Both the position numbers and the translations under genes were made by a program. A stretch of DNA of 27,564 nucleotides from Oehlia diaphana (Eukaryota; Glomeromycota; Glomeromycetes; Glomerales; Glomeraceae), in NCBI GenBank assembly GCA_003833135.1, contig QZLH01000542.1:1-27564 (forward strand). Reading direction: 5' to 3'. This document shows, in pieces, positions 9,912 through 21,127 of the stretch; the stretch's first letter is position 1, and every line of letters starts with the position of its first letter. The notes beneath the pieces are model-generated. The model made no database searches, was not told where the DNA came from, and saw only the letters and a program-made list of their open reading frames with translations.

Positions 9912-11451
9912 TTTGGATTAATTTAAAAGCAAGGCGGATGCAAAATGTAGTAAATTCTCAAAGAGTGAAATTAAATTTTATTAATGAATTGTAAATAAAC
10001 ATTTTTAGCGAGCAGGACATGTAAATTTTATATTATAGTAATAAATAAATAAAATTTTTTTGTGCGCTTATTATAATTTTGTAAAGAGCCGATTAAAAAT
10101 GTTTTTGCGCATATCTGAATAAGCGGTAAATACGCACATGATTTAAGATTTGCGCACATGATTTTATGTATATGCCTTGTTGATGTCCACCTTATCCAGG
10201 AGGTGTCATTAGAACATAAATGAGGAGTATCGGGATTGTGGATTCAAATGAGATCAACCTCAGTTGTTATATTAAAATTTTGTCGGGTATTACTATTTGT
10301 TTCAAGTCTATTAATTGAACGAGTATAATTTTTAAAGGAATTCTTATTAATTTTGCGTCGTTTCCATTTTAAGTGAGTAAAAGAGAATTTGAAGTTTATG
10401 AAATTTCTTTAGGTATGACATTATGAAGGAAAGTCACAGGAGTATATGATCATACGATGTGAAAAAACTACAGTCATGACCGTAAATGTCCGAGAACTGG
10501 TTTAATATGTGTAGACTTACCAAACTTAAGAACACAATAAAGAACCAAAAAAAAAAGACAAAGAATATGTAATTTTTTACGAAGAAAACTCGGGTAAGTT
10601 GATGAACTTAATCTCCAAATTTGTAGATCAATAATAACAAATTAGGCAAAATTAATTTTATCAACATAAGGAGTCACAACTCACAACCTAAGAGGAGGTG
10701 ATTTATTTCATTAACTCCTGGCCTAATCGGAAAATTCTTTCTAATTTCACTCCAAATTGTTGTTCAAACTCCCGGAATTAAAGGGATAAAGAAAGCAAAT
10801 ATGAAATCATAACGAACTCTGACGAGATTATAGAAATTGTTATATTTTATATTTTGCAGCACAGATTCCACGAAATATAACGGAAATATTCGGAAATCTT
10901 AACACAAAAGGTTATAATTTCGATCCGTTATTCGGGCCGGATTATCCCGCATTTACGTATTTTTGCTCTAGTGGCGTCAGTGGCTTTCAGAGAGATTTCT
11001 GATCACGTGATATGCAAAACTAGTGTCCATGAGGTTAATTTTTACCCGTATACGGATTGATTTTTGACCAAGATCGACAACATGACATTCATTATGCATG
11101 ATATGCATTAATAATTTATTAACCACTATTACGATATATATAGATATTGATTAGCCGAATTCCATGTAGAAAATTGGATAATTCTTAATTAATTATTTTT
11201 TAAGAATCTTAAGTAATCTTAATAAGCCATTAAACTAAGCCAAGCTGTCAAAGAATGATCAATAATTAATGTTATGATAATAACAACACAAATTTATTTC
11301 TTTAGAAAATATCGTCAAAATTCTGTCGTACTTGTCGTACTAACATTTCTTTAACTGGAATAATAGTTGTTTATCTTTCATATGAATTCGAATTAATGCT
11401 GTATTCGCATGGCAATTGGTGTTACTGTAGGAAATTTTTTGTTTTGATTTG
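9912..11451. other. Intergenic DNA, no gene recognised
   Basis: No ORF with coding character, tRNA or rRNA was found. A GC-richer patch at about 10880-11060 includes ATCACGTGAT (11002-11011), the same palindrome as at 9144, and is probably repeat-derived. The rest is AT-rich. Confidence 0.35.
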
Positions 11452-11750
11452 CTATAAATAAGTATGATACGACAATGGCTTTTTTCCTTCTATGGACATT
11501 TTGTCTGCAAGAACCAATACAAATTCCGAGTCGTTCAAATCCGGCGGAGTATTTGCCACAAAATATTTTCCATTTAAAGAAATCTCTTGGATTTCCTCCA
11601 AAATCATTTATGGAATCCTTAGTTTTAAAATTGTTTCGAACTCTTTAAATCTATAATTACTTGTGTATCTAAAACCTCTGCAACATTAAGGTCTTCTTCA
11701 TAAATTACATCCTCTTCATGAACAAAGTTAGTATTTGCCATAGACGACAT
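11452..11750 (-). pseudogene. Possible remnant of an acidic hypothetical protein in two frames
   Basis: On the minus strand an ORF starting at 11750 reads MSSMANTNFVHEEDVIYEED and stops after 41 codons (11625). A second open piece in another frame (11607-11452) reads MILEEIQEISLNGKYF, then NTPPDLNDSEFVLVLADKMS, and stops. The composition is more protein-like than the surrounding AT-rich DNA, and the two pieces may once have been one ORF separated by a frameshift or a very short intron. I do not recognise a family. It could also be chance. Confidence 0.2.
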
Positions 11751-12153
11751 GATTTGTGTTGGAAAAGACAAAAGAACTAATTCTTGGGGTGGATTTTCCT
11801 TTATACTGTTTATTTATCATTAGGGGTAATATAATGATAGTTTAAATCATTTTAAATGAAGTTTGTTGTTACTAAAATTAGGTGTCGTCATTTTTGAATG
11901 ATCCATTCGGAATTCGGAAGTTCGGAGAAATTCGACCCGGGAGATCGGCCGCTTGTAAATATATAAAAAGGATGCAAATTTAATTTTTTTTTTCCAATAA
12001 AGTACACTGAATTTTAAATTTTTTTATATTATAATCTTAATTTTTTCTCTTGACACTTGTCAACATAGAATTATATACCGAACAAAATATTATTAAAATC
12101 TATTTATATATATATAAATTTTATTAATTTTTGTAAGATCTAAATAACTCAAC

Positions 12154-14933
12154 ATGAGTGATAACATATTAACCGAGACATTAACCGTACAGGCTGATGA
12201 GCCAATGATTGATACTTTTGATCTCGTTTTTCTACTTACTGCTGGAGTTATGGCTATTTTTTATCTTTATAAAGATACGATATTTGGAAATAATAGCAAA
12301 ATTGCCTCTCCTCAGCAGTCAGTATCGACTACTATACCTAAACCTGTAACTGGTCCACCAAAGAAAGATAAAGATTTCATCAAGAGAATGAAAGAAGCTG
12401 TAAGTTCATTTAATTTTTTGCAATGATTTTGATCGGTAACATATATATTAAATTCATACTTATTGAATTTAGGATAAGAACGTCATTCTATTCTATGGAT
12501 CTCAAACTGGGACTGCAGAAGATTATGCTTCTCGTCTTGCAAAGGAAGGTCAACAAAAATTTGGTCTCAAAACTATGACTGTTGACGTTGAAGATTGTAA
12601 CATGGCTCTTCTCGATAAATTTCCATTAGACTGCGTTGCCTTTTTCTTGATGGCTACATATGGTAATACATCAAATTTATTGGATTTTTATACGAAATAT
12701 TTATCGATCAAAAATCACTAATTGAAATAATTTACTAATAAATAGGTGAAGGTGAACCTACCGATGATGCTGTTGATTTCTGGGAATTGATCACTTCTGA
12801 ATCACCTGAATTTTCGGCGGGAATACCAATAGAAGAAAAACCTTTATCTTCTCTTCGTTATGTCGTGTTTGCTTTGGGAAATAAAACATATGAACACTTT
12901 AACGCGGTCGGCAGAATGATTGATAATAAATTAACTGAATTTGGTGCTACTAGAATTGGTGAACGTGGTGAAGGTGATGATGATGGCAGTTTAGAAGAAG
13001 ATTTCCTCGGCTGGAAAGATGATATGTGGAAAGCTGTTTGTGATGCTATGCAAGTAGATCAAAGTGAAGCTAAAGATGGGTACGTAATCAGAAATCCATT
13101 TTAAAAAATTTTGATTTAATTTCACTGTTATAACTTTGATATTTATTTTACTATTACATTTATAGAGACCATGTTGCTGCTTATAAAATTACCGAATTGG
13201 AATCTTGTGACAGCAATAAAATTTTTCAAGGTGAATATAGTGGACAAGCTTTGATGGTTAATGGAACGTAAGTATTTATGAAACTGATTAAGTAAATATA
13301 TATTTATTTTGCTTACTAATTCAATGTTTCCTTATTTAGTCGTCAAACTTATGATGCAAGAAATCCTTATTTCTCTCCAATTGTTGCTACTCATGAGCTC
13401 TTCAATACTAATATGACAGATCGTAACTGCGTTCATATGGAATTTGACATTAGCGGATCTGGTCTTGAATATGAGACTGGTGATCACGTTGCTGTTTGGC
13501 CCATGAATGCTGAACAAGATGTTGAAAGATTACTTAAAATATTGGGTATTTGGGAAAAGAGAGACACTATCGTCTCGGTTGAAAGTATTGATCGTAAGTA
13601 TGAACATAACTATAATTTGTTATTTTTCAAAAGCAATTATTAAGGTTTTTTCAATATTTATTGAATAATGATTTTTTTTTTTAAAAAAAAAATTCTTTTT
13701 AGCATCGACAACTAAAAAATATACATTCCCAGTTCCAGCATCTTATGCTACTATTTTCAGATATTATCTCGATATTCATGCTCCAATTTCTCGCCAATCT
13801 ATTGCCACCCTAGCTACCTTTGTGTCAACAGAAGAAAGCAAATCTAAACTCACCAATTTGGGTTCAGACAAAGAATCTTATAGAATTGAAGTCTCTGATG
13901 CACACCTTTCCTTAGGTGAACTTTTGGAGTCTATTTCTCCAAATGGAAAACCTTTAGATTCTATCCCTCTAGAATTTGTTGTTGAAATCCTCCCAAGAGT
14001 ACAGCCCAGATATTATTCAATTTCAAGCTCTTCAAAATCCACACCAAAGATAATTCATGTTACTGCCTCCATATTATCCTTTAATCCCAAAACAACCCCT
14101 CAAAGGAAAGTATATGGTCTTGCAACAAATTATATACTGCAAGTTCATCGTAAATTAAGAAATATTCAACATCCGGAAACATCACCATCCTATTTATATT
14201 CTGGACCAAGAAATAAATATTATGATGAGGGAACCAACTTGATTAAGATGCCTTTACATATTAGGCATACTAATTTCAAATTACCCAAAAATTCAAAACT
14301 TCCTGTTGTAATGGTTGGCCCTGGCACTGGTGTAGCACCTTTTCGAGGATTCGTTATCGAGAGAGCACTTGTTAAGGCTCAAGGAGAGGAAGTCGGCGAA
14401 ACAATATTGTTTTTCGGTTGTCGACGACGGGATGAGGACTTTTTATATCAAAATGAATTTACCGAATTATTTGCCACTCTCGGTGAAAGTGGAAAATTAA
14501 TAACAGCATTCTCAAGAGAACAAGTATGTTATTTTTTAATAAAGGAATTTTTTTTATATTTAAAAAATTTTTCTTCTTGGTTACTAATTATATTTGTTTT
14601 TGTTATTAGTCACAAAAAGTATATGTACAGCATAAATTTCATGAGAATGGTTCACATATTTGGCATTTGATTCATAATCTTGGTGGTTATTTCTATGTAT
14701 GCGGGTATGGTATCATATATCATAATAATTTTTTTTTCGTGCGATCAAGAAGTTTGATTACTAAATACAAATTAATTTTTAACTACAGTGATGCCAAAAA
14801 TATGGCACGTGACGTTAATACGGCCCTTGTCCAACTTGCTCAATCATGTGGTGGAATGGACGAAACTATTGCAACAAATTATGTTAAAGATTTAAGAAGC
14901 AAAGGAAGATATCAAGAAGATGTCTGGAGTTAA
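12154..14933 (+). CDS. NADPH-cytochrome P450 reductase, 8 exons, 728 aa
   Basis: The ER-membrane diflavin enzyme that passes electrons from NADPH through FAD and FMN to P450s and other haem enzymes. Exons: 12154-12399, 12473-12662, 12746-13079, 13166-13267, 13340-13593, 13703-14523, 14610-14704, 14789-14933; all junctions are GT-AG and in phase. One N-terminal membrane anchor (about residues 22-40). FMN domain: YGSQTGTAEDYA (90-101), ATYGEGEPTD, ALGNKTYEHFNAVG, GDDDGSLEEDF. FAD domain: RYYSISSS (478-485) and GLATNYI (514 on; a usual form is GVATNWL). NADPH domain: GPGTGVAPFRGF (581-592), FFGCRRRDEDFLY, and SREQSQK (646-652), whose S, R and K are the family's 2'-phosphate contacts. The end, DVWS, keeps the tryptophan that stacks on FAD. 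Length and all motifs are normal, so it should be active. A TATAAAAAG lies 183 bp before the ATG. Confidence 0.95.
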
Positions 14934-15155
14934 GATGTAAAATAAATATTCGTTACAATAATTTGACAGATTCATATATAGACGTAAAAAAAGATTATCG
15001 TCTCCTTGATGGAAACGTTAAATATCATATTTATTTTTTAAATTAACAATTGAAAATTTTGAACTTTTTTTTTATATAAACATTTGTTATACGCTTTTTA
15101 AATCATTAAAAAACTTTGATTTATTGAGATTTAGCATTTTTACATAAGTAATTAT

Positions 15156-16101
15156 TTATAATGTAGAAATATATTTTTTTTCCTTTAGATAATTCACTAA
15201 AATCTGTTAATAAAAAATTAAAAAAAATAAAAAATAAAATATTATTTAATTAATTAATTTTGCATATATATTAAATATAAATTGTATTTTAAAGAACCAT
15301 ACCTTTACACTTTCTTCTATTGTAGTTTTATCAGTTTGAATATGTAACTCTGGAGATGTTGGTGGTTCATATGGAGAAGAAATACCGGTAAATTCTATAA
15401 ATACAATTTAATTGTTTATCCTATTCAATGACTTTATGAATTTTATGTAAAATATGAATAAAAATTAAATACCCTTGATTTCCCCGGCTTTTGCTTTTTT
15501 ATATAAACCTTTTGGATCACGTTGTTCAACAACTTCTAGAGGTGCATCAACAAAAACCTCGATAAATGGGATACCATTATCTTCATGCAATTTTCTTGCA
15601 GAATCACGATCAGCTTTATATGGTGAAATAAAAGAAGTCAACGCAATTGTTGTAGAATCCGCAAAAAGTTTTGCAACCTAATTCAATATTAAGAATAATG
15701 AATTTATAAGTAAATAAATAAATATTATAAAGCAGTGTTGGCATTTATGTCCAATTATTTATTATTTGGATTTTAGTTAAACTTACGTAATTAACATTGA
15801 CTGTAAAAGAAATTGAGAATATTATTTAACTTACTTCTGCAATTCTACGAATATTCTCAGTACGATCATCCGGACCAAAGCCTAAATTTTTATTCAATCC
15901 AAATCTAATATTATCACCATCAAGTCTATAACTAGATATACCTAAATGTAATAAATGTTGTTCTAGAACACTTGCTAAAGTTGATTTACCAGAAGCGGAA
16001 AGTCCGGTAAACCAAATCGTTAAACCTTTTTGTTTAAGTAAATTTTCTCGTTCTGAACGAGTTACTTGTCCTTCATGCCAAGTAATATTTGTAGACATCA
16101 T
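15156..16101 (-). CDS. MET14: Adenylylsulfate (APS) kinase, 4 exons, 203 aa
   Basis: Phosphorylates APS with ATP to give PAPS, the second step of sulfate activation for sulfur assimilation and sulfation. Exons on the minus strand: 16101-15835, 15677-15473, 15394-15303, 15203-15156, joining in phase. The P-loop GLSASGKST is at residues 33-41, the substrate-loop motif [16 protein letters not shown] starts at 60, [14 protein letters not shown] follows, then [14 protein letters not shown], which contains the conserved active-site serine (S107), and [20 protein letters not shown] with SPYEPP. The last exon, only 48 nt, gives [15 protein letters not shown], as expected for the C-terminal helix. Start is one of two adjacent ATGs (16101 or 16098). 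Length fits a stand-alone kinase, with no sulfurylase domain. It is divergent from the SGNH hydrolase gene across a 573-bp spacer with tandem repeats. Confidence 0.93.
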
Positions 16102-16674
16102 AAATAAGTTTAAAGTTCTTTTTAAAAAATTAAAATAAGAATATTAAGAATATATAACTATTTTTACATATCGGATAAAGTTACTTTTATGTGATCTTCG
16201 ATCTGAGTATCTTGAGAATCTGAGATTATGTATGTAATACAAAAATACGGGGCGCTACGGGGGGCTAAAATTTTTTTTTTTAAAAAAAAACAAAAAACGC
16301 GAATTTAAGTTAATGATTAGCGAACCTTATTCTTTTCATATGAACGGAGCAAGGTGAAAAGGAATAAAAAAACGCGAATTTAAGTTAATGGTTGATGAAC
16401 CTTTTTAATCCGATGCTTTTCATATTAATAGAATAAAGTGAAAAGAAATTAAAAAAAACACGCGAATTTAAGTTAATGGTTTTTTATTCCGATTCTTCGA
16501 TTCTTCCATATTAATAGAATAAAATGAAAATAAAAACACGAATTTTAAGTTAATGGTTAGCTGATATAATAAAGTGAAAAGAAACTCAAAATGGGAGTAT
16601 CATAAGTTAGCCAATTTTATTATTTATTTATAAACATATGCTGTATAGAAAAAAAGTGAATCTAGAAAATCAAA
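16102..16674. promoter_or_regulatory. Shared upstream region of APS kinase and SGNH hydrolase genes
   Basis: The two genes are transcribed away from each other from this 573-bp spacer, so it must hold both promoters. It contains a G-rich patch (TACGGGGCGCTACGGGGGGC, 16246-16265), an adjoining T-tract/A-tract that could form a hairpin (about 16271-16290), and a four-copy tandem repeat. Specific factor sites cannot be assigned from sequence alone. Confidence 0.5.
16291..16590. repeat. Degenerate tandem repeat, 4 copies of about 77-88 bp
   Basis: Each copy begins AAAAACGCGAATTTAAGTTA (starting near 16293, 16368, 16457 and 16533), continues ATGGTTAGC/ATGGTTGATGAACC, and ends near CATATTAATAGAATAAAGTG-AAAAG. 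Copies have diverged by substitutions and small indels; the fourth is shortened. The repeat occupies the middle of the divergent promoter. Confidence 0.75.
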
Positions 16675-17788
16675 ATGAATTCATTTAAGTATATTTTATT
16701 ATTCACTTTGTTAAACGTTGCGATTGTTGTTTCTCAAGTTTCAATCCTTTTATTAGGAGATTCTTTGACAGTAGGATATACTCGGCGCAATCAAGCACCT
16801 CATCCTTATGCGATTCAACTAAAGAAAGATTTTGAGAAAACTTCAATACAAGCTGACGTAAAATAAAAAAATTTTTAAATGTCCAAACGTCTTTTTTTCG
16901 CATAATAAACCTTTCTTTGACTTAAACGAAAAAATATAGATAGTTGTAAACGGACAATCGGGAGATCGCGTAGTAGATGGAAGATTCGAAAGACGTCTCC
17001 GTGAATCTTTAAAGCAACAAGCTGCAAAAGGAAAATCTTTCGATTGGGTTGTCATATTAGGAGGTAACGGATTTTTTTTTCTCGCGAAAATCTTTTTTTT
17101 TTTCACATTTTGCTATTTGTTTGGCCTTGTTGAATTCTATATACTCAGCATTATTTAATATTTTGTATCTGGATCACTTCTAGTATACATTGCATAAAGA
17201 ACAAACATTTTGCTGAAAACAATAACATTTATGGCCTAGTTGAAATATATTTAATTCTATTTTATATGAAATTTTTTTAATTTCTCTTCTTATTTTTAGG
17301 GACAAATGATTGTTTTAACCGCTATAAATCTGATAAAATATTTGCTGCATTAAAAAATCTTTATCAAATTTGTGAAAGTAGTGGTGCAAAAGTATTAGCT
17401 TTAACTATTCTAGATTTTAATAATGTAAGTAATTTATTATGAAAATTTTTAATAAACGTTCGTATCTTAACACTTTAATCTTTTTACTTTCTTATGTATA
17501 TATTTATTATGTTTAGGATGAGCGTGAACCGACAAGACTTCAAGTAAATGATTTGATAAGGTTAGAATTGACACATTGTGTATACATTTTTACATTTTTA
17601 TATCGTTATTATAATTTAAATAATATACTTTTTTTTATAGAAAGTATACAGATCCTAAAGTAACACCGTTTGATATAGCAAGTAATATTCCTAATAACTC
17701 AACGTATTATCAACCTGGTGGTATTCATTTAACACCTTACGGTTATGATGCCATGGGAGATTTGATTTTTTTTGTCTCGCTAGCATAG
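16675..17788 (+). CDS. Secreted SGNH/GDSL-family hydrolase, 5 exons, 207 aa
   Basis: Probable extracellular or secretory-pathway esterase/lipase of the SGNH superfamily. Exons: 16675-16857, 16940-17063, 17300-17424, 17517-17560, 17641-17788, all GT-AG and in phase. Residues 1-20 (MNSFKYILLFTLLNVAIVVS) are a signal peptide. Block I is LLLGDSLTVGY with nucleophile Ser30; block II is VVNGQSGDRV (oxyanion Gly); block III is LGGTNDCF with Asn105; block V is GGIHLTPYGY with catalytic His188. The acid usually three residues before this His (DxxH) is Gly185 here, which is odd and may mean weak activity or another residue serving. Length (about 190-210 aa) is typical of single-domain family members. 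Substrate cannot be read from sequence. The first intron is 82 bp and the second, at 236 bp, is unusually long for this window. Confidence 0.85.
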
Positions 17789-18065
17789 TACTATATAAAA
17801 TCCAAAACAAGTAATCTTAAAACTGGTTTTGGGATTACGTAATCGATTGGATGTAAAGATATCAATAAATTCATACTATTCATACTATTTACTATTTTAC
17901 ATTATTAATAATAAAAAATAATCTTTAAGAAAAAACGTTTATGATCTCCATAAACCGTGTTACAATCAGTTGATCTGCCGATGAAATGACCATCATCATA
18001 TAATAACGCCATTCCTTTCGTTTTTTCTCATTTTCGTCTTTTTTTTAATATATATAATAATAAAT

Positions 18066-19024
18066 ATGACTGCACAGTCGAAACCTGTTCCTATTAAAGA
18101 AAAGTCTCAATCTTTTCCATCGTATTTGTTGGCACTTTACATTCAACAATTACATACAAACCCTTTAAGAACAAAAGCAATAACTTCTGGGATGTTATCG
18201 GGTCTTCAAGAATTTGTTGCTCAGGAGTTAAGCGGAACAAGTAGGAGAAGAAAGGGAAAAGCCAAAGAAAATGACCAAATTAATCTTATTGATGAAAAAA
18301 TCTTAAAAATGGCCTTGTATGGTGTGTATTTTTGCTTAACTGTGTATTGAATATAATTGAGAAATTACTATTTTATTTTATTATTATTATTATTATTATT
18401 ATTACTTTGATTGATCATTTAAAAACATTCTAGGTTTCTTGGTAAGTGGACCTCTTAACCATTTCCTTTTTGAGATGCTTAATAAGTTATTTAAAAATCG
18501 TACCGGTGATAGTTCCAAATTGATGCAAATTCTTACATCTCAATTAATCATCACTCCGATTCAAAATACAGGTATGTTTTTTTTCGCGATTATGTCAATT
18601 CTTATTATGTGATAAATTGATAACTTTTGATCTGTTTTTGTATTTACTCACGATAATTTAATTTCCTCTTATTTAGTATATTTAATTGCCATGGCAGTCA
18701 TCGGAGGTATAAATGATCCAGTTCAAATTAGAAAAACGGTTAGAAAGTCTTTATGGCCTATTATGAAGATGAGTTGGATCGTTTCACCAATGGCAATGGG
18801 ATTCGCTCAAAGATTCTTGCCTACACAGTTATGGGGACCATTTTTTAATCTTGTTGGGTAAGTCTTCTCATTTACGCTTTTTGTTTTATCACAAGTAATT
18901 AATAATTCATTTATTTTTAATTTTTTATATTAGATTTGTTTTTGGTGTCATAGCTAATACTAAAGCGAAAAAAATTCAACAACGTAAACTTGATAACAAA
19001 GATCAAGATGAACTAAATGACTAA
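18066..19024 (+). CDS. Mpv17/PMP22-family membrane protein, 4 exons, 221 aa
   Basis: A small integral membrane protein of the Mpv17/PMP22/Sym1 family, which sits in the mitochondrial inner membrane or peroxisomal membrane and is linked to solute permeability and stress tolerance. Exons: 18066-18321, 18434-18571, 18677-18857, 18934-19024, in phase. Family features seen: YLLALYIQQLHTNPLRTKAI near the N terminus (usual W/Y..YL..L..NP..T), GFLVSGPLNHFLFEML in the second segment, the family core LWPIMKMSWIVSPMAMGFAQ, then RFLPTQLWGPFFNLVG (usual W..WP..Q..NF..VP..LR..W). Several hydrophobic spans fit a four-helix protein. A basic insert SRRRKGKAKEND (about 59-70) and the lysine-rich tail resemble the peroxisomal PMP22 branch, so peroxisome is my preferred site, weakly. 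Intron 1 contains an (ATT)n microsatellite. Confidence 0.87.
18377..18405. repeat. (ATT)n microsatellite
   Basis: About nine ATT units inside intron 1 of the Mpv17-family gene; likely length-variable between strains. Confidence 0.8.
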
Positions 19025-19675
19025 AATAAAAATTATAGGTTTAATTATTATTATCTTTTCTTTAGGAACTAACTTTTTGGTTTTTTTTTTAATTTTTTGT
19101 TTTAAACTTGCAATTTTTATTTAATCATTAGCGCCCAGAATAAAAAAATAATATTGTAATTATTGATTATGTATATTAAAAAGAAAAGAACACACATATA
19201 TGTCAAAAAAAAAAAATGATGATTTTTGTTCATTTATAATAAAATAAAGATAGTTGAAATTTGAAAAAAAAAAATTTTTTTTCTTAACTCGATAAGAACT
19301 TTTTACTAGTTTAATTCTACTTCCTTTTATAGGTTGTAAAATATTTAATTTATAATTTAATTTCCTACTTAAGAATAACTTTATTTTTATCAAATAAACT
19401 TATTACTAACCAATATCATTGGTGAAACATATAATTTATTAATATGAAAAATTATATGCTCTGATATAACCTACTTTAGGATGATAATTATTAAAAAATC
19501 ACTTGTAAAAATCATAAAATAAATATCATCATTTATTTCTTTTTTATATACATAAGATTTAATCCTAAATTAAAATTCTCACATTATTTGTACAATTAAA
19601 AAAAATAAAAAAAGAGAGAGAAAATTCAAATACTCACCCAAATAAATATATAATATATATATATATATATATTTT
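19025..19675. other. Convergent 3' intergenic region
   Basis: Very AT-rich DNA between the 3' ends of the Mpv17-family gene (+) and the Cox6 gene (-). It includes an AT dinucleotide tract at about 19645-19672, next to the Cox6 stop. A minus-strand open frame at 19160-19393 is low-complexity Lys/Phe-rich sequence and not a gene. No other feature was seen. Confidence 0.5.
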
Positions 19676-20183
19676 TTAAAGACCTAATTCTTCTTTGGTC
19701 AAAATACCCAATTCTTCTTTAATTGGCTTCAATTCTTCCAAATATTGTTTATATTGACCATCATTTTCAACTTTTTGTTTCAAACCTTCAAAAACTCTAA
19801 CAGCAGTTGAAAAATCATTTACACGTCTAGCAGCTCTAAGCGAAGCTTCAATGACAGATGGAGCTGGTACTAAATCATGAGCAAAACAATTGTTTAAACC
19901 TCTCGATAATTCAAAACGATCATCAACTCCTTCAAAGAATTTAACATAACGTTCAGTAAATTCTTCAAAAGTTTCACTTTCATGAGCATCAGAATAAAGA
20001 CGAACTCCTAATTGTTGAAAAGAAGGTTAATTTTGATAAAAAAAAAAAAAAATTTTGTTAATTCAAGTAATAAATAGTCTTACCTTTATATGTTAAAGGG
20101 TGACTAATTTTAGCAGCACGCACCGCAATTCGATTATTACCCAAGAAAGTTCTTGGTCGAGTGATAGCATTAAGTCTATACAT
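19676..20183 (-). CDS. COX6: Cytochrome c oxidase subunit Cox6 (COX5A family), mitochondrial, 2 exons, 143 aa
   Basis: Nuclear-encoded matrix-side subunit of respiratory complex IV. Exons on the minus strand: 20183-20084 and 20007-19676, with donor AAAG|GTAAGA and acceptor CAATTAG, in phase. The N terminus (MYRLNAITRPRTFLGNNRIA) is rich in Arg and lacks acidic residues, as a mitochondrial presequence should; cleavage is probably near RLYS|DAHES (about residues 36-40). The mature part shows the family pattern: HESETFEEFTERYVKFFEG, ELSRGLNNCFAHDLVPAPSV, IEASLRAARRVNDFSTAVRV, and the end LKPIKEELGILTKEELGL. Total length suits the family. No membrane span, which fits the subunit. The neighbouring UBTD-type gene is divergent from it. 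Confidence 0.93.
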
Positions 20184-21127
20184 TTTCTGATGAGTGAAAA
20201 AAAGTATTTTGAGCTTCAAAAGGGAAACATATATTTTACACTAATAATAAGTCTATTCATTAAAATATCATTAAGTAACTTTGTATATATGGAGTATAGT
20301 CTTCCCCTTCGTTTCTTACCTATACAATACTAAATTCAAAAAAGGAAAGACCAAATGCTAAAAAAAAGAATGTAAACCAAAATTAACGAACAAAATTATA
20401 TTTATAGAAAAGGCAAAAATAAACAAATTAATAAAAATACAATAATTTTTTTGTTTGGTCCAAAGAACGAAGGTGTTGATTGTTACCGCGAAAAAATTTT
20501 TTTTTTTAAAAAAATCAGGCAATTATATACATACATACAGTAAATGGTCCGAGATATTTGATATCAGCAAAAATTAACTTAAAGTTCAAGGTTAAACGAA
20601 AATCTATTCATGGAATTGATCTATTATCGATAATCGTCATTTGACAAACGTCAAAAAAAAATAACCTCCTATATTTTTAGCCAATCGATATAATTATATT
20701 AGTTACACGACACATGTATCGCATTATGAAATTCAACTGAAAATGTTGTTCTCTTTCTTACTTTCTTTTTTTTTAAAAAATAATCTTGAACACAAAGAAT
20801 AATTTTATTCTTTTCTTGATACTAATTTACTTCATTATTAAAATTATTAACTCTTTTTATCTTTTTAGTTCGAATAATTTATCCTTTGACCATTTAATTC
20901 GCTCTTTTGCTTGAAAGCGTCACATTTAGAGCCATTCTTTCCATTATTAATTGTTTTTCTTTAAAAAACAAAGCATAAACAAATACTTTATCACATTTAA
21001 TCTATTTTTACATTTTGGAACGCGTTACAGATACTTTTTTTACGCGACTTTTGACATTTAATATATATAGTATATTTTCTTTTCATTCTAGTCAAATTAA
21101 GTCATCAAAAATTTCCATTAGAAACTT
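20184..21127. promoter_or_regulatory. Divergent promoter region of Cox6 and UBTD-type genes
   Basis: A 944-bp AT-rich spacer between two genes transcribed away from each other. A good pyrimidine tract and acceptor TATTTTCTTTTCATTCTAG ends at 21091, 36 bp before the UBTD-type ATG, and suggests an intron in its 5' leader; the donor cannot be placed with confidence. A T-tract/A-tract hairpin lies at about 20494-20513. No coding sequence was found. Confidence 0.45.

Noticed and set aside
15475..15681. Plus-strand ORF opposite APS kinase exon 2
   Set aside because: Shadow of the minus-strand exon that encodes the conserved [12 protein letters not shown] and DPKGLYKKA motifs.
16703..17106. Minus-strand ORFs opposite the SGNH hydrolase exons
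   Set aside because: They run across exon-intron borders of a well-supported plus-strand gene and lack family features.
19160..19393. Minus-strand ORF rich in Lys, Phe and Asn
   Set aside because: Low-complexity translation of A/T tracts between two convergent genes.
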